Under the pieces are notes generated by a model. That model made no database searches. It worked only from the letters and a program-made list of their open reading frames with translations, and was not told the origin of the DNA. From assembly GCF_002994745.2 (NCBI RefSeq), contig NC_037090.1, positions 7,313,501 through 7,377,500 of the forward strand: DNA of 64,000 nt. The letters are read 5' to 3'. The stretch's first letter is position 1, and each line of letters begins with the position of its first letter. Origin of the DNA: Rosa chinensis (taxonomy: Eukaryota > Streptophyta > Magnoliopsida > Rosales > Rosaceae). Shown here piece after piece: positions 1-12,439 of the stretch. The position numbers were made by a program, and so were the translations under genes.

Positions 1-715
1 GACTAGTTCGAGGAGCTGTGATTTTCCCAAAAGTTTGTTTCTTTTGTACATCTTGCTGATGCTTTTATGTAGGATCAGTTCTAGCTGGGTTTTGGGTTTT
101 GGGGTAGTCAGGATTCTGGGCTTTTCTTCAAGTTCAATAGTGAAGTGAACTGAATTCCCTTCATCTTTGAGTCAAAAATTTGGAGGTTTGTGTAAGATTT
201 TGGTGATTTGTTTAAGGAAATATAATCTGTTTTCTGGGTTTTTTGTTAAATGATTAAGAAAAGTGTAAAGAACTAATTTTTAACTCAGATGAGCTAACTA
301 GAGGTTTTCTGGGATCTTTGGAGCCATTAAAGAATTACTTTGACTGCTTACTTTTATAAATTTTTAAACAAGTTTGAGTTTTTATATTTTATCTTACTGA
401 TAAAAAAGACTCCAGTATTTTAATGAAAGATTTTATTCTGTGTAATTTAGAAACTGTTGAAGGGAATATGATTTCTTTTCTCCCACTATAAGTTGTACTG
501 GGATTGTCTTATAGTGGGTTTTGGTTGGGCTTTTACGTCTTCCAACCAATGTTGCCATTTCTATTTATATACACTGACATCTAATTTTCTTCTTCTTCTG
601 GTCCTCTTAACCCAGCACTCACAAATAAGACACTGTGTGGAAGCTAGCGATAATGTCCATGTTCTTGAAGCTTTGGAGCGTTTCTGAATAACACAAAAGA
701 GCCCAATTCTTTACC
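1..715 (+). promoter_or_regulatory. Upstream/5'-UTR region of the PIF3-like gene
   Basis: AT-rich sequence ahead of the PIF3-like start codon, with no supported coding region. It probably holds the 5' untranslated leader and perhaps a 5'-UTR intron, which PIF genes often have, but no exon boundary can be fixed from sequence alone. Confidence 0.4.
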
Positions 716-3700
716 ATGCCTTTATCGGAGCTGTATCGAATGGCCAGAGGGAGGAGTGATTCGAATCCAGATTTCGAGTAAGTTCATTTCATTTCAGTTT
801 TTGCAATCCCTGCATCTTTACCTGTTGTGATTCATGTCAGTGACTCATTGTTTTTCCCATTTAATATTTGTTTTTTTCTGTTCTTTTCTATCTTGTTGGA
901 TTTAATGCAGACCTGTGAATGATTTTGTTGAACTGGTATGGGAAAATGGGCAGATTATGATGCAAGGTCAATCCAGTAGAGCTAGAAAGAGTCCAACTTT
1001 TAACAGCTTACCATCTCACACCCCCAAGAATCGAGATAGAGATTTAGGAAATGGAACCAATGGGAAGATGGGGAAATTTGGGTCAGTGGACTCTGTGATG
1101 GATGAAATTGCATTGTCGGTGCCATCTGTTGAAATGGGTTTGAGTGACGATGATGACATGTTGCCTTGGTTGAATTATGCCCTTGATCAACCTTTACAAC
1201 ATGAATATAGCCATGATTTTATGCCTGAAATATCTGGTGTCAATGCAAATGAGATTTCCACCAATGGCAATCTCGCATCAATCGAGAAAAGGAGTAGTTC
1301 TAGTCAGATATATAGGGAGTGCAGCCCCAATTCTACCCATGGAGGTGCTCTTTTGGAACAAAGGAATGTATCAAAACTTTCTTCAATAAGTGCTGCTGAG
1401 GTTAGCAGACCTAGAGCTAGTACTACTCACTTATACCAGATGTCATCACAGCAATCCCAAGCATCAATTCCATCTTTTAGATCAATCGCTTCGGATATGG
1501 TTGCTGTTAACACAAGTAGTGCCGACCATCATGCTGTTTGCAAGAATTCAATTCAGGCTTCACCTGCAGGTGGTTTTCCTGGCATAACAACGCAGAAGCA
1601 AAATCCGCCGACTCCTAGTAATAATAATTCAACCATAGTGAACTTTTCCCATTTCTCACGACCTGCTACTCTTGCAAAAGCCAATCTTCACAATAATGGT
1701 GCAACGTCTAGCTCGAGTTTAGTAAGGGTGGAAAAGATTGGAAATAAGGATAAGGTTTCAGTTGCAACTAGTAGCAATCCTCCTGAGTCGATACTAATCG
1801 AATCAAGCTGCAGTTTACTGAAGGAGTCAACTTCACAGTGCCAAGATGTTATGGCCCCCTCCAGTGTTGATATGAAACCAACCACATCTAAGTCTCTTGA
1901 GGAACCACGTACTACTAAACAGTCTGAGGCTGCATATCAAGAGGATGCCTCTAAGAATGATGACACAAACTCCAATCATATTCCTTGTGAAAGCGCAATT
2001 AGGGCACTTCCAGATGCTGAAAAAACTACAGAGCCTGTGGTTGCTTCTTCTGTTTGCTCAGGCAATAGTGTGGAGAAAGCTTCAGATGATCCAGCTCGTG
2101 CGTTGAAGAGAAAATCTCGTGATACTGATGACTCTGAATGCCATAGTGAAGTAAGTTTAAATGTTGTAAATATTCCTTGAAGTTCTTTTTCCTGTTTCCT
2201 TCCCTTTATAAACAATGAAAACCTCCTGCAGGATGTAGAGGAAGAATCTGTGCGCGTGAAAAAGGTAGCTCACGGTCGAGGTACAGGTTCCAAGAGAAGC
2301 AGAGCTGCAGAAGTGCATAACTTATCAGAAAGGGTGAGGAAAGCAATCCATTTATAGTATTCATAACATGTTAGTTCCATGGCAATGTGCTGTTTGTAAG
2401 ATGTATAGCATCTGATTACTCATTTTGGAATGTGAACAGAGGCGAAGGGATAGAATCAATGAAAAGATGCGGGCGCTTCAAGAGCTCATACCCAATTGCA
2501 ATAAGGTTGGTTTTTCTTTTGTTTTAAGTTTTATAGTCTTGCTAAGTCTTCCTGGGCATTTATGATGTTTGATTTACTTCTAAGTCCTAGTTGGGTGTTC
2601 AATCAAGGATCTGATTTAGTCGCTTTTGGAACTGAAATAAACTTTTAACTAGTATATGTTTAGGGAAGGCCTATAGATTAAAATCTGAAACTTCACTATT
2701 TTGTGAATATTGGTGAGTCTCAGCAGTACAAGACTAACTGAACATTTATGATGTTTGATTAACGTATGTCCAGAGTACAGATTATATAACTTCGTGTTTG
2801 TCATGGAAGTTTAAATATAAGTTGATGTCTTCTGTAATTTGGTTATGCAAGGTGGACAAAGCTTCAATGCTTGATGAGGCCATTGAGTATTTGAAGACAC
2901 TTCAACTCCAAGTACAGGTGAACAGACTCTTTAACTCTCAGTCCCTCTTAATTGTATTTTAAAGGTGTAATTTTTTTTTTCTATTTAAGATTTTCTCTCA
3001 ATCTCTATGCAGATTATGTCAATGGGAGCTGGTTTGTATATGCCACAAATGATGTTACCACCAGGAATGCAACACATGCATGCACCCCGTATGGCTCATT
3101 TCTCGCACATGGGTGTTGGAATGGGAATGGGATTGGGCATGGGTTTTGGGATGGGTATGCCTGACATGAATGGTGGATCTTCTGGTTACCCTATGCTTCA
3201 GGTGCCTCCTATGCAAGGTGCACATTTTCCTGGTTCACCAATGTCAGGGCATACTGCGTTCAATGGGATGGTAGGAGCTAACCTTCAGATGTTTGGGCTT
3301 CCTGGTCAAGGAGTTCCCATACCGATGCAACGCGCACCCTTAGTTCCTGTATCTGGAGGGCCCTTTATGAAGTCAGCTGTACGACCGAATGGTTGTGGTG
3401 CAGGAGGTCCTGTAGAACCAGCTCAAGCTTCTAGTTCAAAAGATTCAGTGCAGAACATGAACTCTCAAGTGATGCAAAACACCAACACCAATAGCTCCAT
3501 GAATCAGACTTCTAATCAGGTTGTTGCATTTACCATGAATTGAATTTTTATTTTTTTGGAAACAATATGTGCTGATTGTGTGTGATCGAGTTTGGTTGTT
3601 GAATTGATGCTGCATGTCCATCACTCCACTGGGACTCTTTATTAAATTTAAAGTTACAGCATCCAAGTATCTAACCCAATAGCAACTGTTCCTGGGTGGA

Positions 3701-4330
3701 GAGGTCCCTCGGTTTTATATAGTGAGATGAAAAGCTAATGATGCTAAATGTTTGGACATGTGAGTAGACATGGTTATAAAAGTTGCTAATGGATATCTAA
3801 TACTCTATTGATCTATGAAGGAATTTGGATGTTGACCAGCAATCTTTTTGCATTGGAAGTTCCTTTCAACATTAAGGCTTGCAGTGTCCTTGGAGAAGTC
3901 ATTAGAATGAATCAAACAAATGTAGGATTTACACCATCATACATCGATTTATGAAAGGGGGAAAAAAAACCTTTATGATTCTACCAACCATCCAAAATTT
4001 CAGCGCTTCAACATTTTAAATACTCTATTGTCTGTTTGATTGTGTTCTGCTCTTAGATTTCTGTTGTGTACATTGAACCTTAAGTTCTCTTTTGTGTTGC
4101 CAGTGCCAGACAACAAATGAGGTATTTGGACAGTCTGCATTTGTGCAAAATAATGTTCAAGCGTCGGATGTTAGTACCAGTGGAGCTAACAGATCTACTA
4201 ACGGAAAAGACCAAGTGCTTAGTAGACCAGCTAGTGAGTTGATATTGCATTCTCTGTACATTGATTCTTATGTTTGCTGTGCACAAAAAATATCAACTTA
4301 TCTTAACTTGTATATGCAGGTTATGACTAA
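716..4330 (+). CDS. PIF3: PIF3-type phytochrome-interacting bHLH transcription factor
   Basis: Nuclear bHLH factor that binds G-box promoters and is turned over after binding light-activated phytochrome. Reading GT-AG junctions, I place coding exons at 716-777, 911-2150, 2232-2333, 2440-2505, 2852-2917, 3013-3519, 4104-4233 and 4320-4330, giving about 727 residues. Seen in the product: the start [12 protein letters not shown]; the phyB-binding (APB) motif ELVWENGQI at residues 28-36; an NFSHF segment near 265-269 matching the phyA-binding (APA) region of PIF3; and a basic helix-loop-helix at about 458-512 with the DNA-contacting H463, E467 and R471. The C-terminal region is Met/Gly-rich. Having both APB and APA motifs points to PIF3 over PIF4/5/7. 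The last exon adds only the end of the codon split at the junction, two residues and the stop. A stop just past 2150 is intronic and not part of the chosen model. Confidence 0.93.
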
Positions 4331-5443
4331 CAAGCAGTTCAAAGTACATGAAAAAGGTACCTCTGAGTCGATGAGGTTGAACCTTTACAATAACCATCTG
4401 AATTCTTATTTCAGGAGTACAATCACATATTGCACAGATTTTGGTACCTTGAGAAGATTTGAATTCCTTCTAGCATTTGTACATTCACTTTGTAACTGGT
4501 GAGGTAATGCAATGTCAAGAGTCGAGTATACCACAAATATGTATCAGATTTGTGTTTTGGCCATTTTTATAACAATTCTTTGAATTAGTGAAATGATTAG
4601 TGGTGCCGTATAGCATTTCTGTGTATTCTATTTTCTCTGCAGCCATTTTGATGAATTATAGTACAATAGTTAACTAGGAATATATTTAGTACAATGGTTA
4701 ACAAAGAATATTTGATGGTTCATTTGGTTTCATTTATGTCAAGAGTGTCAATATTGGTGTACTATCTGCTGTGCTGCATAGAGCAGGATGTTGAAATTTT
4801 CCTAGATCAGCGATTAATGACAGCCCATTATAATTGAGAAATGTAATGAATAAAAGAGTACATGATTTCACCTTGCTCATTTTACTTGTTCTGAAATCTG
4901 AATAGCAAACTTGTTTCCCAATTTCAACCAATTTTTGAATCTTCCTCTTGGTAGGCAATCTTGTTACTTTTTCAAATGAAATGCACAGCTAATTATTGGC
5001 CAGCTAATTATTGGCAAAAGTAGAGGGTATGCTGTTGAGGAAGATAATTGCAACTCGATTTCACAATAGTAGAATTCATTCCTGGTTACTGTCAACAAAT
5101 TCAAAAATCAAGCACTCAGAGAGTAGTTACAACCGAAATCAACAATAGGCTCAGAAGGGGAAGACACCTACCAATATGCACACCAATTTACAATACTAGG
5201 GCATGGCCTAAATCTTCTACACACACTCGCTTACACGCGCACACACACACCCCAATTTACAATACTGAGTATGGCATAACCTATATCTTCTATATAGTAT
5301 ATACACACACACCCTTTTTAGCATCAACATACAAGCCAAGAGCTGAGAGTGAGCAGCAAAACCGACAAACGACAACAGTAAAAGAATCACAAGAATGAGG
5401 GAGACCACAAGAAGGAGGTCTGCAAATATATGATTGCATCCTG
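4331..5443. other. Convergent intergenic region
   Basis: Holds the 3' ends of the PIF3-like gene (+) and the acidic-protein gene (-). No coding potential is seen. A short tandem duplication of an agctaattattggc unit lies near 4987-5016, and CA/AC-rich simple sequence near 5219-5315 would fall in the minus-strand gene's 3' flank. Confidence 0.5.
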
Positions 5444-8400
5444 CTATTTGACTTTAATATCATCCTTGGTTTCGGAGGCAGGGGTTTTCAAGCCTGGAGA
5501 TTTCCCGGTAATAACTCTCTTTGCCTTCACAAGTGTCTGCTTGACCTTTGATAAAATGGTATTTGATTGTTTTTGAGAGGGCTTAGCTGGAACTTCTTTT
5601 GGCAGGTCTTCAGAGGACTTTGTGTCATCACCATCTTTTGCGGGAGGCTCTATATTTCGATCAGATTTTGCAACATCCTCAATGGTTTTCTCCAATGTAA
5701 CAGGTTCATCACCTTTCACTTCTGGCTCAGATGGCTTGGATTCTCCAAGTGGTTCAGTAACCAATGTAGTGACTTCATCCTGCTTCTCTTCTACATTATC
5801 TTCTTTCTTGGTTTCAACTGTACCTGGTGTCTCATCTTTTATGTGTTCTGCCTTTTCATTTTCTGCCGCAGGTTCAACATCTTTCCCAGCTCCCTCAAAT
5901 GATTTTTCTATAACTTCAGATGGAGTAATAACGTAGCTGTTGACATCTGCTTTATCTTGCTGAGTTAAAACCTCGTCAAGCACATTTTTGCTATCATTGT
6001 CTTTAGACTGCACATTCTTTGTTTCATTTGCTTCTTCAACCTTCTCAAATTCAACTGTTGCATCTTCTGCTAGCTTCTCAACCACATCAACCCCACTTGA
6101 TTCTTTCTTTTGATCCGCTAGAATTGGTTGACTTGAATCCTCAATTATCTCATCTTTCTTTTCACTCTCATTGGTTTCAGCAATCTTTCCCACATTATCT
6201 TCTCCAACCTCTTCCAACTTCACCGCTGTCTCATCTGCTATCTTCTCAATTACATCAGCACCACTTAAATCTTTCTTTTCATCCTCAGTTATCACACTCT
6301 TTCCATCCTCACTTTCCACGTTCTTTTCTCCAACCTTTTCGACTTCCACTGCTGCCTCTTCTGCGGGCTTTTCAACCACATCAAGTCCACTTAGTTCTTT
6401 CTTTTCGTCTAATTCAATTGGTTGAGTTGATTCCTCAGTTACCACATTACTCTTTTCCTTCTCTTCAATCTCCAGAGTCTCCACATTTTCTTCTCCAACC
6501 GTTCCCAACTTTACTGGTGCCTCTTCTGCGAGCTTCTCAACTGCATCAAGTCCACTTAGTTCTTTCTTTTCGTCTAATTCAATTGGTTGAGTTGATTCCT
6601 CAGTTATCACATTACTCTTTTCCTTCTCTTCAATCTCCAGAGTCTCCACATTTCCTTCTCGTACTGTTTCCAACTTTACCGATGCCTCTTCTGCTAGTTT
6701 CTCAACTACCTCAATCCCATTTTGTCCTGCCTTTTCTTCCTCTTTAATTGGTTCAGCTGAATATTCAGTTACAGCAATTTCCTTTTCAGTCTCTTGAGTT
6801 TCCAGAACCTCTCCTCCAACCTTTTCAATCTCCACAGCTGCCTCTTCTTGTAGCTTCTCAACCACATCAACCTCAGTTACTTCATTCTTTTGGTCCTCAG
6901 AAGCAACTGTTTCTGTGGCGTCAGGTAGAGAATAATCTGCTCCATCTCTATTAAGCAAAACCACTTCTGGAGTTTTGACTTGACTAGATTCATAGTCTTT
7001 ATCAGTTTGCCCGTCTAGCATTGTGGAAGCTTCAACCTTAGACCCTTCATCTTTCACAATATTATCCTCCAGACTTTTTTCAGCTCCAACTTCATCATGT
7101 GTTTTCTCTTCTTCTTTAACTTTGGGTTGCTCTGGTGCTTCCTCCACTTCTAGACTATGTGTGTTCTCTGCTTCAGTTTTCCCTTCCTCCAAGAATGGGA
7201 TAGGCTCAACCTTATCAGCTGCAGGCCCTTCATCTTTCACCTTTTCATCCTGCACGCTTTTCTCAAGTTCAACCTCCTCAAGCTTTGTCTCAACTTCTTG
7301 AGTAACTTCAGATGGCTCTCCTGGCTTTTCCTCCACTTCACCAGTAGCAAGTTCTGGCTTCTGGACTTCCAAAGATTCCAGTTCTGAATCTTTAATCTCT
7401 GTTAGGACTGTTTCCACTGACTCTTTGTCAGTAGTAACCTCCAGTGGCTCAACTGGTTTCTCAATAGCTTCATATGATGATTGAGGAGCATCAACTATCT
7501 TTGGTTGTTCTACTTGCCCTTCCTCTATGATTTCTATAGCTGGTTCTTTTGATGCTTCTCTTACTATAGACTCAGTTGAACTCTCAACCTCCTCCGGGAT
7601 CTTCACAGCATCAACCACTTGCTCTGGAATATCAGGAATGGGGTCACTTTCCACCTTTGATTCTTCTACAAGTGGAATATCTGAGACAGCAGCATCAGCA
7701 TTCTTCTCAGCCTCATCCACTTGCTCTAGAATATCAGGAATGGGGTCATTTCTGACCTTCGTTTCATCTACAAGTGGAAAATCTGAGACAGGAGCATCAA
7801 CAATCTCCTCAGCCTCAACTACAGGAGGTTCAATCTTCTCATGATCGACAGCTTCAGATTTATGTGGTGTTTCTAGACTTAATGAATCATCAGTTTTAAG
7901 TATTTCTTCTCCATTCTCTTTGGTTAAAGGAACACCATCTTCTTCATCAGCCTTTCTCTCTTCACTCACCTTCTTTGCAACTTGCTGCAGTTATTGAAAA
8001 TGAAATAATCCATTCAGGAATAGATTTCACATAGAAAATTCAACCAACCCAACTATATGTAGGCGCATATTATAGGTGTGTATCAAACACGAAAGTCACT
8101 ATAAGCTATGCTTTTGATCTCTTTTAGCATCTATACGTTATTATGTTCCTTTACAGATAAATTTTACAACCAGTTACTATGATCGCTTGATCCAATTCCA
8201 ATTAGAAGGCTCTATCTATCAAGCCTATCTGGTCAAAGGGGTCTATTTCGATTCTAATATCTTCTGCATACTGCTTCCTAAAAGATCATGATCATGATCA
8301 AATATCATTCATATGAATCATATCCAAAACAAAGTACAGGCATAATCACAAGTTGGTATTGACAGAGTCTAACTAGTTCAGAAAACATATATTAAAAAAT

Positions 8401-8567
8401 TAAGCAGCACCTAAACTATGGATCATCTGAACTCTGAAAAGATTGACCATGCTTGATCACTGAAGTTAGATACATATCGGAGTTATCGGAGTGAAGTAGA
8501 GATCGAAGAAACTAACCTCATCATCAGTAGTAGGAACCGGAGGTGATGCAACAGTTTCAGTAGCCAT
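5444..8567 (-). CDS. Large acidic Glu/Val/Lys-rich repetitive protein, function unknown
   Basis: Two coding exons on the minus strand: 8567-8517 (MATETVASPPVPTTDDE) and 7984-5444, joined in phase 0 across an intron with a GT donor and CTGCAG acceptor. The product is about 863 residues. It is dominated by E, V, K, D, S and T with almost no aromatic residues, so it is probably largely disordered. Its middle holds degenerate repeats of about 55 residues built on VVEKLAEEA and EEKEKSNVITEESTQPIE-like segments. Only the C-terminal tail is basic (ILSKVKQTLVKAKRVITGKS). Plant proteins of this style are often annotated neurofilament- or titin-like because of composition; that is no evidence of function. 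No enzymatic domain, signal peptide or membrane segment is visible. The exon 1 ATG is chosen because it gives a clean splice in frame. Confidence 0.82.
6378..6655 (-). repeat. 165-bp internal tandem repeat in the acidic-protein gene
   Basis: Two nearly identical DNA copies offset by 165 bp (for example the tcaagtccacttagttc segment at about 6381 and 6546) encode consecutive 55-residue protein repeats. Flanking copies are more diverged, so this pair looks recently duplicated or gene-converted. The frame is kept because 165 is a multiple of three. Confidence 0.85.
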
Positions 8568-9046
8568 CAGAATTCAACTTCAAGGTGATCACTCGACTTC
8601 CAGTAGCTTAGAGGTCCAAGTGAAACTAAAAGCAGAGAAACTAAAGCAGAAAGGTGAAAAAGGAATGATATGGTTGGCAACAACCCCTAAAAGAAGGCTA
8701 AGTGAACTTTCGGGAAGAAGAAGGTGATGAACAGCTACCACCAAAATAAGAAAAACAGGTTGTCAAAAGAGAGGCCACATCACATGGTCTGGCACACTAT
8801 AGCAATGATTAGGGTTAGGAGTCCCAGTTGCTTTTGTTTATCCACAGAAAGTACTTGATAAAATAGAGTGACAATTACAGTGGGGTTGGAGTAGGACGGG
8901 CACCACCAGACCCTTCTGCCTTCTGAGTATAATTTTTCTTCTTTTGGCCAATTAGGGCCTTCTGAGTTTGAACGGTCTGAAATTTTTTAAGTGTCAATGT
9001 TGGGGCCGTGGCGGCCATGCAGAGCACTAAGTGTGTGTGTATATAT
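8568..9046 (-). promoter_or_regulatory. 5' flank of the acidic-protein gene
   Basis: Non-coding sequence upstream of the minus-strand start codon; it should hold the promoter and 5' UTR. No specific element can be assigned. The distal part (9031-9046) is a short GT/TA simple repeat next to the poly-T tract that marks an inserted LINE. Confidence 0.4.
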
Positions 9047-9225
9047 GTTTTTTTTTTTTTTTTTGAAGAAAGAAGAAAGTTTTAGGGTCATTGACCAAAA
9101 GCCTCAAAATGAGCTAAAGTTATCCCACTTACCCAAACAAGAGATTTTTATTCCCACTTACCCTATTTGAAGTAAAATGACATTTTTTCCCTCAGCCTAA
9201 TTGGAAAAAGACATCGATGCCATGC

Positions 9226-9470
<245 letters not shown>

Positions 9471-9477
9471 CCGATGA

Positions 9478-9765
9478 GGACAACCATATAAACAAGCCTT
9501 CGAATCCCTCCCCTACTGGTCCTCCAACAACTTCGACCTCTACATCTCCTCCGATCCTGATTTCCCGCCGGCCCAGTTCGTCACCGTCCATGAAGAATAC
9601 GACATCTTTTCCCAGTACCAGTCCACAATCCACGCCGAGCGAAACCGCGACGACATCGTTTCGGAGCCCAATTCCATTTCCAACACCGACGACTTGTTGT
9701 CGGACCGCGAGAGCCAAGTCAATTTCGTCATGGATCTGTTCCAGCAGTGCGTCGAGCAGTCTCAG
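9478..9765 (+). pseudogene. Captured exon-like fragment inside MULE-1, gene unidentified
   Basis: An open frame runs without stops from just after the CT repeat to a consensus GT donor at 9766 (cag/gtaacg). Its composition is that of real coding sequence, with strong third-position C/G bias and residues such as YWSSNNFDLYISSDPDF near the start and SQVNFVMDLFQQCVEQSQ at the end. There is no start codon at the head of the frame. The style resembles the N-terminal part of some plant RING-type E3 ligases, but I cannot confirm the family. A downstream segment near 10217-10258 could be a second exon. It is best read as a host-gene piece carried by the MULE. Confidence 0.55.
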
Positions 9766-10299
9766 GTAACGGCTCGTTCCGTTTTGGTCTCCGTCACTCT
9801 GATTTTGGGGTTATAGGGTTCTGATTTGATTTCGAATTTGATGCTCGAACATCGTTTGCTATTTCTGATAGTCCAACTAGCTAGCTCAGCAACAAGTTTG
9901 GCTCATCTCCGGTGAGATTTGGCGCTCGAGCTCGACCAAAATTGGGATTCATTGCGATTATGGGCAAATGAAGCAATATTGCTCCGTGTGTTGTGGTCAG
10001 AGAAGTTTGTTTGTGATTGCACACTAAAATTGCTTCCGTTGCGTACTATTGATGCAGTCAAGAATGGAATTTTGCTTCGTATTTAGAAAATTGCAGATGG
10101 TTCTGCATCAGAACTGCATAATTGCATGAATTATCCTCCTTTGGTTATTTACGAAACTTGTTTTATAAATTTTGTTGGATATTGTCTACATATGTGAATC
10201 TATGTCTCGATGCAGGCTTTCTGGGAATACTATGGAAGATGGAGCCATAGCACTTTTTTTGCAGTAAAATGGGTCAAAAGACCAAAATGAAAAGAAAAG

Positions 10300-10650
10300 A
10301 AAAAGTTCTATTGGGGCAATAGAGGCTCGTAAAAGGTCTATTGGGGGGCAGTAAACGTCTATTAGAAGGCAATAGACTTTTTAAATTGATGTAATCTCTT
10401 CATTTTTTTTCTTTAATGGAAGTTTTATTTGTTTAATTTAGAAAAATTAGTTCTCATTCCGGCGACCAAAAGTTGTATTGGGGGGCAATAGACGTCTATT
10501 GGGGGGCAATACAGGTGTATTGGGGGACAATAGACGTCACGTCTATTGAGGGGCAATACATGGCTGATAGACGTCTACTGGGGGGCAATAGACGTCTATT
10601 GCCCCTCTATTAGGGGGCAATAGATGTCTATTGGGGGCAAAAAAACTTTC
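10300..10650 (+). repeat. GGGGGCAATA-type minisatellite of MULE-1
   Basis: Irregular tandem copies of a unit close to ttggggggcaatagacgtct, with about a dozen partial or full copies. The same core recurs in the two other MULEs (about 43730-43800 in reverse, and 59455-59730). The internal acgt of the unit makes copies partly palindromic. Confidence 0.85.
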
Positions 10651-10751
10651 CGGTGGGTGGTAGCCGGTGATCGGAATCCGGCGGTCGGTGACCGGAATTC
10701 GGCTGCCGGTGACCGGACTCCGGCGAAGTCCCCTATGGTTTCTCTCTCTTC

Positions 10752-10791
<40 letters not shown>

Positions 10792-10975
10792 AACAAAGGT
10801 GAGGGTAAAATGGTATTAAAAAAATAATAAAAACAAAAAAAAAATCTTAATGGGGTATTAGGGAAGACCTCCTTAAAGTGTTTTGGGTAAGAGGGAATTA
10901 AAAAAACTTAGTGGGGTAAGTGGGAAAAAAATCTCTAAAAATGGTGTAAATGGACAAAAACCCAAAGTTTTATTA

Positions 10976-11434
10976 CTAGCTACGATTAAAGTCGTACATG
11001 AGGGCATCAAGTATAATATCTGGAGCATTTACAAACCATTCAAATTGTATCTCCGACTCAAAACTAAGAGAAGCCAACCTATGAGCTACAACATTAGCCT
11101 GTCTAGGGGCAAAAGTAATGGAGAAATCTATACTAGAGTGAAGGAGACTTCGAACATCAGCAACTAAGGCTCTCAATGGTGACAGATCACAATCCCAAGC
11201 ATAAATAGCTTGTACCGCCATTAGACAATCACTTTCCACTACTGCATTCGTAATATGCATGACTTGCAGTAACTCCAATCCATTCTTCAGAGCCAAAAGC
11301 TCAACATGTAATGGAGAACTAACTAACTGCACACGACTAGGGAAGGCAGCAAGGAATTGACCAAGAGAATAACGAAAGGACACCGCTTGTACCCCAAACT
11401 GCACATCAGGTAGAAAAGCACCATCCACATTCAA
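10976..11434 (-). pseudogene. LINE-derived RNase H-like domain (RVT_3 type)
   Basis: 152-residue frame beginning MNVDGAF, the first acidic site and start of the plant LINE RNase H-like domain, then an SPLHVELLALKNGLELL helix carrying the second acidic residue (E), VVESDCLMAV with the third (D), and a distal segment with FAPRQANVVAHRLASLS holding the expected N and H residues. It ends in MYDFNRS just before the element's 3' UTR. It is transposon-derived and not a host RNase H gene. Upstream coding sequence is interrupted by frameshifts. Confidence 0.75.
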
Positions 11435-11737
11435 TTGGGAGCTAGCCAGCGTTTACTGGCTTTCTGTCGAACTGATGTGGTAGTGGTACAAGGTTTATTA
11501 GCTTGCAGATACTCCTCATACCAGGCCATAGACGATGCCACCAACCCTGGACTAGTTTGATAGACTCTATAAGCCAATTTGCCCCAATTTCAGTTCTCAC
11601 ATTTAAGGTGAACTTTGCTGTACAGAGTCTTCTAAAAAAAAAAAAAAAACTTTGCTACACAATGAGCTACCACATTGGATTAATTCCCAGGGTTAGAAGG
11701 AAACACTAGTGGTACTAGACGGTGTGCATATGCATCT

Positions 11738-11920
11738 TCATTTGGGTTGATCAAGGTTTGCTGCTTCCATACTATCAACCACCGCAAGGACCATAACCAA
11801 AGGAACAGTACACGCATCAACAGCAAACCGAATGCCCACCTTTAGTGCCAACAACTCATTGATTAATGGTGTGAACACATCATGTATAGGAGAAGCATCT
11901 GCTCCCGCCAAATCCTCCAC
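11738..11920 (-). pseudogene. Second, shorter RNase H-like LINE fragment
   Basis: A 60-residue frame with INELLALKVGIRFAVDAC resembles the central helix of the same RNase H-like domain. It is separated from the first copy by an A-rich tract (about 11635-11650), suggesting two independent LINE remnants in the same orientation. Too short for a firm call. Confidence 0.45.
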
Positions 11921-12235
11921 TTCATTTTAGATACACACGCAAAGTAAGTACTTGACAAATTGAGAATGTGAATAGTATTACCTCTTTCATAATTCATATA
12001 TATCATTTAAATGAGTGTCTCCATATTGTTTATATAAATTAGATTTTGATGAGTAAAGAGTTGAGTTTAGGGGAGAATATGCAATTGATTAGGTTACATG
12101 ACTCAAACTTTTACCCAAATCTTGTTGCAAGCTATAACCTTATATTCCACAAATGGTGTATTCTCTCCCAAAGTCATTTCTTTTAGACTTTTAGTTTCCC
12201 CTCATACATTTTCTTTCAAGAGTCTAGCTCAAATT
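11921..12235. other. AT-rich spacer left of copia-1
   Basis: No coding potential or recognisable repeat. It ends at the TG that starts the 5' LTR of the copia element. Confidence 0.4.
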
Positions 12236-12439
12236 TGTTGTAAATGATAATGACTATGCACGCAATACGTATTGCTTAATGTATGCGATTGACTCACTCG
12301 TAATGTATGCAATTGACATACTTGTAATGTGCGATTGATTAGTATAGCTATTATGTATTGCCTTTTGTATACATGATGTAACCCTATATAAACCTCATGA
12401 TGAGATGAAAACAATACAATTATCCAATTCTCTACAACA
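12236..12439 (+). repeat. 5' LTR of copia-1
   Basis: 204 bp, from TGTTGTAAATG to CTACAACA, containing a ctatataaac TATA-like box near 12391. Sequence just inside reads cgttatcagcacga, also found just inside the copia-2 LTR, so it is probably the primer-binding region of this lineage. Confidence 0.93.

Noticed and set aside
2151..2180. PIF3 ending after [14 protein letters not shown]
   Set aside because: The extra residues lie past a perfect GTAAGT donor, and the next exon continues the conserved bHLH frame.
3520..3543. PIF3 ending VVAFTMN
   Set aside because: A GT donor at 3520 and the matching exon at 4104 fit the family better, although intron retention cannot be excluded.
5567..7844. Plus-strand open frames opposite the acidic-protein gene
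   Set aside because: They are shadows of the minus-strand gene, caused by its biased codon composition.
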